A stretch of DNA of 64,000 bases from Leucobacter chromiireducens subsp. chromiireducens (GTDB lineage Bacteria > Actinomycetota > Actinomycetes > Actinomycetales > Microbacteriaceae), in contig NZ_QYAD01000002.1 of assembly GCF_016758255.1 (NCBI RefSeq), positions 496,001-560,000 on the forward strand, in the 5' to 3' direction. Positions 1 through 7,576 of the stretch are shown here, piece after piece; position 1 is the stretch's first letter; every line of letters starts with the position of its first letter. The notes under the pieces were generated by a model. That model saw only the letters and a program-made list of their open reading frames with translations, did no database searches and was not told where the DNA came from. A program made the translations under genes and the position numbers.

Positions 1-1
1 C

Positions 2-355
2 GCCGATGACATGTCGCTCGCGCGCCGGCTCCTCGCGCGTGGGGTGACAGTCGAGGCGGACTTCTTGGGCACGACGGGGAGCCCCTGGGGCACGCTCTTC
101 CCGTTCACCGACCGCGGGGTCGCCCGCGGGTTCGCGGAGCTCGTTGCCGATGGTTGGGGCGCGCAGCTCGTGCTCGGGGGCGACGTGTGTCAGAGTGTGC
201 AGTTGCGGCGGTACGGGGGCCACGGCTACGGCTACATTGTCGACCACTTCCTCCCGACCCTCGCGGAGTTCGGGGTGTCTGAACGCGCGCTCCAGCACAT
301 CATGGTTGACAATCCGGCCCGGGTGCTCGCGTTCCGCGCGCCGCGAGGCGCGTAG
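2..355 (+). CDS. Phosphotriesterase-family hydrolase, C-terminal part (5' end outside window)
   Basis: Open from the first bases in the frame that ends at 353-355, so the gene begins upstream of the window. The visible 117 residues contain GGDVC, whose Asp corresponds to the last metal ligand of the amidohydrolase-fold phosphotriesterase family, followed by RRYGGHGYGYI and a tail ending DNPARVL, both typical of the C-terminus of phosphotriesterase-related proteins and lactonases. Family members are two-metal hydrolases acting on lactones, esters or phosphotriesters; the substrate here cannot be told from this fragment. Its stop abuts the stop of the convergent TetR gene with no spacer, so no separate terminator fits between them. 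Confidence 0.85.
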   Translation, partial: ADDMSLARRLLARGVTVEADFLGTTGSPWGTLFPFTDRGVARGFAELVADGWGAQLVLGGDVCQSVQLRRYGGHGYGYIVDHFLPTLAEFGVSERALQHIMVDNPARVLAFRAPRGA

Positions 356-952
356 CTACGGCGTGCGCCGCAGCCGCGCGATGAACTCGGTCACCTGCGC
401 GTTAAGGGACTCCGCGCTCAGGCGATCGGGGCTCACCACGCGAATGACGGTCGCCCCAATGTTCATCATGACGATCTCATCGGCGAGCTGCGCGTCGGAG
501 AGCGGGGAGTGGATGTCGCCATCGGCGCGTCCCTCGGCAAGGTAGCGCAGGCACCCCTCGCGCCAGCTGTCGAGGTGGGCGTCGTAGCCGCCAGCGAGCT
601 CCGTGCTGAACGCGCAGCGCTCCCAGAACGAGAGCAGCACGCGCGCGGCGGTCGCATCCTCTTGTTCGACGGGCAGTGTGTACCGCATGAACATCTCGAG
701 CGCCGCGATTCCGCGTGCGTCGCCCACGTGGGCGACGAGTCGTTCGCCAAGGCTCGTGAGGGAGCGCTCGTAGGCGCCCTGGATGATTTGGTCTTTGCCG
801 GTGAAATAGTGCTTGAGTGCACCGTTCGCGAATCCCGCGCGGCCAGCGATCTCGCGCATCGTTGCGGCCTCGATGCCGCCCTCCACGATCAACTGCCAGG
901 TCACGTCGACAATCTCTGCGCGGCGCTGATCGTGATCGATGATTTTGGGCAT
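356..952 (-). CDS. TetR-family transcriptional regulator
   Basis: 198 residues, normal for TetR proteins. The N-terminal helix-turn-helix reads TMREIAGRAGFANGALKHYF at about residues 31-50, the usual TetR recognition pattern with the Tyr-Phe end of helix 3. The C-terminal ligand domain is not diagnostic. The gene is divergent from the GMC oxidoreductase across about 200 bases, so it is a likely repressor of that gene and of itself (inference). The ATG is preceded by GAGAGGACAGGGC as ribosome site. Other TetR roles are equally possible. Confidence 0.9.
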   Translation of the reverse strand: MPKIIDHDQRRAEIVDVTWQLIVEGGIEAATMREIAGRAGFANGALKHYFTGKDQIIQGAYERSLTSLGERLVAHVGDARGIAALEMFMRYTLPVEQEDATAARVLLSFWERCAFSTELAGGYDAHLDSWREGCLRYLAEGRADGDIHSPLSDAQLADEIVMMNIGATVIRVVSPDRLSAESLNAQVTEFIARLRRTP

Positions 953-985
953 GCCCTGTCCTCTCGCCGGCGTTGGTTATCCTCC

Positions 986-991
986 ATTGTA
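986..991 (-). promoter_or_regulatory. Candidate -10 box for the TetR gene
   Basis: On the minus strand the hexamer is TACAAT, 34 bases upstream of the TetR ATG, with a ribosome-binding stretch between. No convincing -35 was seen at the standard spacing. The rest of 953-1153 shows no clear palindrome. Confidence 0.35.
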
Positions 992-1153
992 GACGGAAAA
1001 ATCCCAGATCACCTGAGTGCGGCGGCTTGTCGCAAACCGCAGAGGTCTTGACTGAGCGGGCACGCCTCTCCGCCCGCCCTCGTGCACGGCGCAACCGCGT
1101 GCCAGCCTCAGAAAGGAAACGCGTGCGATGGTGCCGCGTCGGAGAGGATTCCT

Positions 1154-2749
1154 ATGTCGGCTCAGTCACCCGCTTCCCCTGTTCCCCGGAGCGTCATCGT
1201 TGTGGGGGCCGGCTCCGCCGGTTCCGTGGTGGCCCGCCGCCTCGCCGACGCGGGGGTCTCGGTCACCGTGCTTGAGGCTGGCGGCGAGGACACGAACCCT
1301 GCGATCCATGACCTGAGCCGCATGGGGGAGCTGTGGCACAGCGCGGACGACTGGGACTACTACACGACCCCGCAGCCCGGCGCAGCTGGGCGCCGGATGC
1401 ACCTGCCGCGCGGAAAAGTGCTCGGGGGCTCGCACGCGCTCAACGCGATGATCTGGGTGCGCTGCGCCCCGCAAGACTTCGACCACTGGGCGGAACTCGG
1501 CAACGAGGGCTGGGCCTGGCGAGATGTGCTGCCCGTGTACCGCGAGATCGAGAACTTCTCGGGCGGCGCGTCTGAGCTTCGCGGGGCCGGCGGGCTGCTC
1601 GACGTCACGGATGACTATGCGCTCGCTCCGATCCAGCAGTCGATCATCGAAGCGGGAGTGCAAGAGGGCCTTGAGCACAACCCGGACTACAACGGTACCT
1701 CGCTCGAGGGGATCTCGCAGCAACAGATCACCGTGCGCGATGGGGAGCGCCTAGACACCTACATGGCGTACCTGAAACCAGTGCGGGATCGCGTGACCGT
1801 TGAGGTCGGCGTGCGCGTGGATGAGCTGATCTTTGCGCCGCGGGAGTCGGGCGACGCTGGCGATGCTGCCGGCGAAGGGCCCCGCGTCGTGGGGGTCCGC
1901 GTCACGCAGAACGGCGCGGTGCGAGAGCTGTTCGCGGACGAGGTGATCCTTGCCGCCGGCGCGATCGACTCGCCGCGGGTGCTGCTTCGCTCAGGGATTG
2001 GCCCGGCTGCAGAACTGCGAGAGATTGGGATCGAACCGCGCGCCGATCTGCCCGGCGTCGGGAAGAACCTGCACGACCACCTGCTTTCGCCGGTCATCTT
2101 CGAGACGGACACGCCAGTGGGCCCACCGCAGTCGGGGGTCTCCGTGACGCAGACGCACCTGTTCTGGCAGAGCCGGCCCGAGCTCGATCGTCCCGACACG
2201 CAGCCCATCAACTTCTCCGTGCCCATGTACGGTGAGACGCTCGAGCCCCGCAGTGGCGACGGCTTCTCGCTCATGGCGGGGCTCGTCACACCGCAGGCGC
2301 GCGGATCGGTCACGCTCTCGGGTGCGGGCAGCGACGACCCCCTCAACATTGATCTCGATGCGCTCGGGCACGAGGATGACGTGGCCTCGCTCGTCGCGTC
2401 GGTGCGGCAGTGTCGCTCGATCGGGCGGCAGCCCGCGCTCGCCGATTCTGCGGCCGACGGCGGCTGGGGCGCGACCGAGGTATACCCGGGACCCGAGGTG
2501 GGCGACGGCGACGATCTCGTCGAGTACGTGCGGCGGACCGTCGCGACTTACCACCATCAGGTGGGCACTTGCAAAATGGGGGTCGACGAGTTTGCCGTCG
2601 TTTCGCCGCGGCTCGCGGTGCACGGCGTCGCAGGCCTCCGGGTGATTGACGCGTCGATCATGCCGCGCGTCACCACGGGCAACACGAACGCCCCTGCCGT
2701 CTTGATCGGTGAGCTGGGTGCCCGCTTCATCCTTGCGGGGGAGCGCTAG
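1154..2749 (+). CDS. GMC-family FAD oxidoreductase (choline dehydrogenase-like)
   Basis: 531 residues from the ATG at 1154, chosen because GGAGAGG lies 7 bases upstream and the FAD-binding fold starts immediately; an upstream in-frame GTG at 1082 has no such site. GAGSAG at residues 18-23 is the dinucleotide-binding loop. GGSHALNAMIWVRC matches the first GMC signature, GAIDSPRVLLRSGIGP the second, and YHHQVGTCKMG near the C-terminus holds the catalytic His, with the partner Asn in NTNAPAVL. GMC enzymes oxidise primary or secondary alcohols, including choline, sugars and aryl alcohols, to carbonyls. The specificity is unknown; the neighbouring hydrolases and dehydrogenases suggest a catabolic role. 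Confidence 0.92.
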   Translation: MSAQSPASPVPRSVIVVGAGSAGSVVARRLADAGVSVTVLEAGGEDTNPAIHDLSRMGELWHSADDWDYYTTPQPGAAGRRMHLPRGKVLGGSHALNAMIWVRCAPQDFDHWAELGNEGWAWRDVLPVYREIENFSGGASELRGAGGLLDVTDDYALAPIQQSIIEAGVQEGLEHNPDYNGTSLEGISQQQITVRDGERLDTYMAYLKPVRDRVTVEVGVRVDELIFAPRESGDAGDAAGEGPRVVGVRVTQNGAVRELFADEVILAAGAIDSPRVLLRSGIGPAAELREIGIEPRADLPGVGKNLHDHLLSPVIFETDTPVGPPQSGVSVTQTHLFWQSRPELDRPDTQPINFSVPMYGETLEPRSGDGFSLMAGLVTPQARGSVTLSGAGSDDPLNIDLDALGHEDDVASLVASVRQCRSIGRQPALADSAADGGWGATEVYPGPEVGDGDDLVEYVRRTVATYHHQVGTCKMGVDEFAVVSPRLAVHGVAGLRVIDASIMPRVTTGNTNAPAVLIGELGARFILAGER

Positions 2750-2763
2750 CCGGACCCTGCGCC

Positions 2764-2816
2764 CAGCCCAGCGCTGCGCGCGCCGCGGAAGACGCGGTGA
2801 GCGAAGAGCTGGGCTG
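2764..2816. terminator. Weak inverted repeat between convergent genes
   Basis: CAGCCCAGC at 2764-2772 pairs with GCTGGGCTG at 2808-2816 around a 35-base loop. It lies between the convergent GMC and EthD-like genes. The long loop and absence of a T-run make it only a possible terminator. Confidence 0.35.
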
Positions 2817-2839
2817 ATCGACCCCGCTATAAGAACGCT

Positions 2840-3151
2840 TTACTCAGGCGTGAGCGACTCAACCGCGTAGCTCAAGACGGTGGCCCCGCCGGTCGCATAG
2901 TTCGGCACGTCCGCCTCGACGGCCTGGCCCGCGGGGGACTGGAGCGCGGCAGCGAGGTCTGTCGCCGAGTCGAACACCGCCTCAAACACCGCGAAGAACG
3001 GTCCGGCGCCCGGCTCCGTGATCCCAATCGAGAAGGTGATCTGTTGAACCCCGGGCAGCTGCGCGCAGAGCGGGAGATGGGTCTCGCGGTAGTAGGCCTC
3101 GAAAGCGGCGCGATCGGTTGGCTCCGGGTAGAGCACGACGAGCTTGTGCAC
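2840..3151 (-). CDS. EthD-family small protein
   Basis: About 103 residues, beginning MHKLVVLYPEP and containing AYYRETHLPLCAQLPG, the pattern of EthD/dimeric alpha-beta barrel proteins that bind or shuttle aromatic and other hydrophobic metabolites. Two GTG starts compete. The one at 3155-3157 overlaps the upstream stop as GTGA but leaves one base after GGAGG; the one at 3149-3151 gives a 7-base spacing and was chosen. It follows the amidohydrolase directly and is probably translated with it. Family members often have no proven catalytic activity. Confidence 0.8.
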   Translation of the reverse strand: MHKLVVLYPEPTDRAAFEAYYRETHLPLCAQLPGVQQITFSIGITEPGAGPFFAVFEAVFDSATDLAAALQSPAGQAVEADVPNYATGGATVLSYAVESLTPE

Positions 3152-3153
3152 GA

Positions 3154-4815
3154 TCACACCTCCGTCTCGGGAGCCGCCGCGTAGACGCGCCTGCCGGCGA
3201 ACCACGTTTCGCTCACCGTGGTCTGCACGAGCTCAGCCGCCGGATGCGCGAACGGATCTCGATTGAGCAGCACGAAGTCTGCCGACTTTCCGACCTCAAG
3301 GGACCCGGTCTCGTCCGCGAGCCCCATCGCTTCGGCGCCGCGGATTGTGAACGCGGAGATTGCTTCGTCAAGCGTGATCGCCTGCTCAGGCCACAGCGTC
3401 CCCGGGTAGGCGCCGCTCGGATCCTCTCGGGTGACGAGGCCGTGGATGCCCTCCCATGCGTTGGGGGACGGGGACACCGGCCAGTCCGAGCCGCCCGCCA
3501 CGATGGCGCCCGCGTCGAGGAGCGCTCGGTTGGGCTGCATCTGATCGGCGCGCTCGCGGGGCAAGACCTCGCGGATCGCTTCAACGATCGGGCCGGGCAC
3601 CCAGATGAAGGGCGAGATATCTGCTGCGACGCCGAGCGTCGCAAAGCGGGGGATATCGTCCGGATGTACGAACTGCCCGTGGGCCACCTGGTAGCGCGCT
3701 TCGGTGTAGCCAGCCGCACGCACCGCCTCAACCGCGTTCAGGACCGCGTGTACGGAGGCGTCGCCGGTGCAGTGAATCTTCGCGGAGAGGCCCACATCGG
3801 CGACTCGGCGTAGCCAGAGTTCAAGCTCCTCGGGCTGCAAGAGCGTCTCGCCATGGAAGTGCGCGCCGTGCGCGTCATCGGGCAAGTACGGCTCGAGAAA
3901 CGCGCCCGTGCGGGTGGGCGGCACGCCGTCGAGGAAGATCTTCACGAAGTCGGGGCGATGATGCTCGGTGCGGAAACGCTCGCCGTCGAACACGAGCTCT
4001 TCGCCGATCGCCGAGTACCCGAAGATCTCATCGTTGATGAGCAGGGAGGTGACCACCCAGGCGTCGAGATCCCCGGCCGTGTCGAGAGCGTGCAGCGCCT
4101 CGAGAATGTGCGTGGAGACGCCCGCATCCTGGAACGCGGTGACACCGAATGAATTGAGGATCTCGACGCCCCGTTGGGCGGCCGCGCGCTCCTGCTCGGG
4201 GGTGAGGCCACCCGCGGCTTCCTGGGCGCGCGCAACGGGGAGCCCCGCTGCTTCAAGTAGCACACCCGTTGCGCGGCCCCCGGCGAGTGCGTCGGTGAGT
4301 ACGCCGGGCTGGCCAGCCGCGATTCCGGCGAGTGCCATCGCGCGCGAGCTCACCCAGCGATTGTGGTGCGAGTCGTCGGCAAGCATGACGGGTCGGCCGC
4401 CGGCAGCCTCGTCGAGCCGGTCAAGCGCAGCGGCGGAGTTCACATCGCCCAGCCGGTCGCTCGCCCAGGGGCCGCCGACCACCCACGCATCGGCAGGGAG
4501 GCCCTTGGCGTACGCGCGCACTGCGTCGATGATCCCGTCGAAAGTTGCGCCGATCGGCACACGCAGCTCGAACAGCTCTTCCTTCCCCGCGAGGAAGTGA
4601 TGATTGTGCACGTCGACGAGGCCAGGCATCACGAACGCTCCACCGAGGTCCCGCACCTCCGTCTCCGGCCCGGCAAGCGCCGAAACTTCCGCGTGCGAGC
4701 CCACGGCAACGATGCGTCCATCCGAGACTGCGAGCGCTTCCGCCCACGGTGCGTCCGGGGAAACCGTGTAGATGCGTCCTCCGGTGAGCAGAAGTTCAGG
4801 GGCGGGGTGGGTCAT
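3154..4815 (-). CDS. YtcJ-like amidohydrolase (Amidohydro_3 type)
   Basis: 553 residues from the ATG at 4813-4815, which has GGAG 6 bases upstream; longer in-frame starts lack a site. The N-terminal beta-sandwich contains LLLTGGRIYTV, then DVHNHH (about residues 68-73) gives the first metal ligands. DDSHHNRWVSS, KIHCTGD, VAHGQ and GGSDWPVSP follow in the order expected for YtcJ-type metallohydrolases. Known relatives deformylate N-substituted formamides or hydrolyse other amides and carbamates; the substrate here is unknown. It is the first gene of a two-gene operon with the EthD-like protein. A second, separate family member lies at 17695. Confidence 0.9.
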   Translation of the reverse strand: MTHPAPELLLTGGRIYTVSPDAPWAEALAVSDGRIVAVGSHAEVSALAGPETEVRDLGGAFVMPGLVDVHNHHFLAGKEELFELRVPIGATFDGIIDAVRAYAKGLPADAWVVGGPWASDRLGDVNSAAALDRLDEAAGGRPVMLADDSHHNRWVSSRAMALAGIAAGQPGVLTDALAGGRATGVLLEAAGLPVARAQEAAGGLTPEQERAAAQRGVEILNSFGVTAFQDAGVSTHILEALHALDTAGDLDAWVVTSLLINDEIFGYSAIGEELVFDGERFRTEHHRPDFVKIFLDGVPPTRTGAFLEPYLPDDAHGAHFHGETLLQPEELELWLRRVADVGLSAKIHCTGDASVHAVLNAVEAVRAAGYTEARYQVAHGQFVHPDDIPRFATLGVAADISPFIWVPGPIVEAIREVLPRERADQMQPNRALLDAGAIVAGGSDWPVSPSPNAWEGIHGLVTREDPSGAYPGTLWPEQAITLDEAISAFTIRGAEAMGLADETGSLEVGKSADFVLLNRDPFAHPAAELVQTTVSETWFAGRRVYAAAPETEV

Positions 4816-5026
4816 CGGTGACTCCGTTCGATCGTGAAGGAGCGGCCCAGCGCCGGACAACTCCATCCCCAGTATCGCGGGGGGAAGATCCACAAGCGTT
4901 GACTGTGTGTGCTGGGGTGTTGACCAGGCGGGCCGAGTTCTGCCCGGACAGGGAGTTCGCCCTCAGGATGGAAGCATCCCAAAGCAGGGGATCAGTGAAC
5001 GTCAATGAAGACGAAGGGAGCGCGGC

Positions 5027-5854
5027 ATGGCGACTCAGGAATCGGTGCAGGAACGCGTTGTCGTGGTGACGGGCGGCGGAACCGGGATCGGTGCAGCAAT
5101 AGCGGCGCGGTACGCAGCGGACGGTGCGCGAGTTGCGATCGTCGGGCGGCGCAGGGAGCCGCTTGACGCGGTGGCCGCGGAGACCGGCGCATTCCCCGTT
5201 GTGGCGGATGCGGCCGACGGTGCATCGGCTGCGGCGGCGGTCGCCGAGATTCTCGCGCGTTGGGGTCGCATCGACGTGCTCGTGGCCAACGCCGGTGGCC
5301 ACGGCTTTGCGCCGGTGGCTGAGACGAGTGATGAGAACTGGGCGGCCGCGATGTCAGCAAACCTCACCACCGCGTTCGTGATGGCCCGCGAGACGCTGCC
5401 GGCCCTGCTCGCGAGCGCGGAACGCAGTGGCAGCGCTGAGATTGTGATCGTGTCCTCCCTCGCCGGCCTCTTCGCTGGGCCCTCCGTCGCGGGATACACC
5501 GTTGGAAAGCACGCGCTCATCGGACTCACGAAGACGCTCGCGCGGGACTACAGTCGGCGCGGCGTGCGGGTGAACGCGGTGTGCCCGGGCTGGGTACGCA
5601 CGCCCATGGCCGACGCGGAGATGGACGAGTTTGCCTCGCACGCACCGGAGATCGTTGATCGTGCCGCGGGCTACGCGGCGGTGACGCGTGATGTGCCGCT
5701 TGGCCGCCCCGCCGAGGCTGCAGAGATTGCCTCCATCGTGCGATTCCTTGGCTCGAGCGAGTCGTCGTACATGACGGGTTCGGTGCTGGTCGCGGATGGT
5801 GGAGCGCACATCGTCGACCTGCCGACAGTGGCGTTCGAGCACGCCGGGATGTGA
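5027..5854 (+). CDS. Short-chain dehydrogenase/reductase
   Basis: 275 residues, classical SDR length. TGGGTGIG at residues 15-22 is the cofactor loop, NAG follows at about residue 88, IVSSLAG supplies the catalytic Ser, and Tyr157/Lys161 form the YxxxK active site (YTVGK). The C-terminal SSYMTGSVLVADGGAH is the usual SDR end. An Arg-rich stretch after beta-2 (GRRREP) suggests NADP(H), which is an inference. A GAAGGGAG site precedes the ATG. Divergent from the amidohydrolase operon over 211 bases in which I found no clear operator. Confidence 0.92.
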   Translation: MATQESVQERVVVVTGGGTGIGAAIAARYAADGARVAIVGRRREPLDAVAAETGAFPVVADAADGASAAAAVAEILARWGRIDVLVANAGGHGFAPVAETSDENWAAAMSANLTTAFVMARETLPALLASAERSGSAEIVIVSSLAGLFAGPSVAGYTVGKHALIGLTKTLARDYSRRGVRVNAVCPGWVRTPMADAEMDEFASHAPEIVDRAAGYAAVTRDVPLGRPAEAAEIASIVRFLGSSESSYMTGSVLVADGGAHIVDLPTVAFEHAGM

Positions 5855-5870
5855 CGCGCGCCGGCAGGTG

Positions 5871-5957
5871 AGGTCCAGTGAGATGTGTAGCAGAGTGTGC
5901 TGAGAAAGTGCATCCTGATCAGGGATTCAAGCGCTGATAAAGTGGACCTGAGGTCCA
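5871..5957. promoter_or_regulatory. Candidate operator: TGGACCT palindrome and upstream half site
   Basis: TGGACCT at 5943-5949 and AGGTCCA at 5951-5957 form a perfect 15-base inverted repeat centred on G5950, 34 bases before the ATG of the second SDR. The same half site AGGTCCA occurs at 5871-5877. The arrangement looks like a two-site operator controlling the SDR at 5991; which regulator reads it is unknown. Confidence 0.5.
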
Positions 5958-5990
5958 GGCGACCGACGGCTGGGCCGGAAGGGATATGCC

Positions 5991-6800
5991 ATGACTCAGC
6001 AGAACAGTGCCCCTCTTCACGACAACGTTGCCATCATCACGGGTGGTGCCGGCGGGCAGGGTGCGGCGGAGGCCGAGCTCTTTCTTGCGCGCGGCGCGTC
6101 CGTCGTCATCACAGACTTCGCCGTGGAAGCCGGCGAGGCACTCGCGGCGCGCCTCGGCGAGCGCGCAAGCTTTGTGCCGCATGACGTGACGAAGCCCGAG
6201 GATTGGGCGCGCGTCATCGACCACACGCTCGAGCGCCACGGGCGCATCGACACCCTCGTCAACAACGCCGGCATTCTTCGGATGCTGCCGCTCTCTGAGG
6301 AGACGGTCGACGCGCTCGATCGTATCCTTGCGGTGAACGTCCGCGGTGTCTTCCTCGGAATGCAGGCGGTCACGCCAAGCATGCGCGAGCAGGGATCCGG
6401 CTCCATCATCAACATCTCCTCGCTCGCGGGCATCCAAGGCCAAGCGAACGCGACAGCCTACTCGGCGAGCAAGTTCGCCGTGCGCGGTCTGACCCGCTCC
6501 GCCGCGCTCGAGCTCGGGCCGCACGGCATTCGCGTGAACTCGGTGCACCCGGGTACGATCCTCACCCCCATGATCGGTGACCTCGGCGCAGCCGCCGACC
6601 ACTTCCCATTTGCTGCGCTGGGCCGCGCCGGAAAGCCTGAGGAGGTCGCAACCCTCGTCGCGTTCTTGGCGTCGGCGGACGCGAGCTACCTTACGGGCGG
6701 CGAGTACCTCGTCGACGGCGGTTCGGCCGCGGGTGATCCGGTGCAACTGAACGAGGCGCTCGCGCTCGGTGTGCGCACGCCGGATGCCGACGTGGCGTAG
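5991..6800 (+). CDS. Short-chain dehydrogenase/reductase
   Basis: 269 residues. TGGAGGQG (residues 17-24) is the Gly-rich cofactor loop and NNAG sits near residue 90. The Ser is in ISSLAG, and Tyr157/Lys161 (YSASK) complete the active site. The Asp ending beta-2 (VITDF) is typical of NAD(H)-preferring classical SDRs. GAAGGGA lies 6 bases before the ATG. It resembles the 3-alpha-(20-beta)-hydroxysteroid dehydrogenase and glucose dehydrogenase group, but substrate cannot be deduced. It has its own 136-base upstream region with a palindrome, so it may be regulated separately from the preceding SDR. Confidence 0.92.
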   Translation: MTQQNSAPLHDNVAIITGGAGGQGAAEAELFLARGASVVITDFAVEAGEALAARLGERASFVPHDVTKPEDWARVIDHTLERHGRIDTLVNNAGILRMLPLSEETVDALDRILAVNVRGVFLGMQAVTPSMREQGSGSIINISSLAGIQGQANATAYSASKFAVRGLTRSAALELGPHGIRVNSVHPGTILTPMIGDLGAAADHFPFAALGRAGKPEEVATLVAFLASADASYLTGGEYLVDGGSAAGDPVQLNEALALGVRTPDADVA

Positions 6801-6832
6801 CCGTTCGCGCCGCGTGACCTCGCGTACACGTT

Positions 6833-6864
6833 GGAGGCCCGCACCCGATGGGGTGCGGGCCTCC
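6833..6864. terminator. Strong bidirectional terminator hairpin
   Basis: GGAGGCCCGCACCC at 6833-6846 is perfectly complementary to 6851-6864 with a GATG loop. It lies between the convergent SDR and livF genes and probably ends both transcripts. There is no T-run, common in high-GC actinobacteria. Confidence 0.85.
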
Positions 6865-6880
6865 GCTCGTTCTCCCGGAG

Positions 6881-7576
6881 CTACCCGCCGAGGTACGCGG
6901 TGCGGAGCAACTCGGGATCTGCCGCAAGCGCATCTGCCGCCCCCTGCGGGTGGCTCACGCGCCCGCTTGCGAGCACCATCGCCTCGTCGGCGATGCCGAG
7001 CGCGAGGTGCGTGAACTGTTCGACGAGCAGCACGCCCACGCCAGAGTGCGCGATGCTCTGAATGACGGGAAGCAGTCGCATAAACACCACCGGTGCGAGG
7101 CCGAGCGACATCTCGTCGATGAGCAGGAAACGCGGTTTCGAAGCGAACGCGCGCGCGAGGACCACCATCTGCTGTTCACCGCCGGAGAGCAGCACCGCCG
7201 CAGAGTCGATGCGTTTCTCGAGTTCGGTGAACGAAGCGAGCACCTCGGTGAGCACCGCCTCGCTCTTGGCCGTGAGCATGATGTTCTCGCGCACCGTGAG
7301 CGACGGAAAGATCGCTCGCCCCTGCTCGATGTGCGCAATTCCGGCGCGTGCCCGCTGGACGCGTGTGCGTCGCGCAACCGAATCGCCGTCGACGCTAATC
7401 TCGCCCGCGGTGTGCGGGATCACTCCCGACACCGACTCGAGCAGGCTCGTCTTGCCCGCGCCGTTCGGTCCCACGAGTGCGAGCACTTCGCCGGCGCGCA
7501 GCGTGAGATCGACATCAGAAACGACCGGGCCTGCGCCGCGTGCGACCGTGACTCCGGTGAGCTGGAGTTCGCTCAT
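6881..7576 (-). CDS. livF: Branched-chain-amino-acid-type ABC transporter ATPase, LivF type
   Basis: 231 residues from the ATG at 7574-7576, which overlaps the stop of the upstream LivMG gene (ATGA) and so is translationally coupled. GPNGAGKT is the Walker A motif, LLSGGEQQMVVLARAF the signature and FLLIDEMSLGLAP the Walker B region. These are the usual LivF features; LivF ATPases are short and end near HLALGIADEAMVLASGR. It powers the importer formed with LivH and LivMG. It is the last gene of the operon and is followed by the strong hairpin at 6833. Confidence 0.93.
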   Translation of the reverse strand: MSELQLTGVTVARGAGPVVSDVDLTLRAGEVLALVGPNGAGKTSLLESVSGVIPHTAGEISVDGDSVARRTRVQRARAGIAHIEQGRAIFPSLTVRENIMLTAKSEAVLTEVLASFTELEKRIDSAAVLLSGGEQQMVVLARAFASKPRFLLIDEMSLGLAPVVFMRLLPVIQSIAHSGVGVLLVEQFTHLALGIADEAMVLASGRVSHPQGAADALAADPELLRTAYLGG

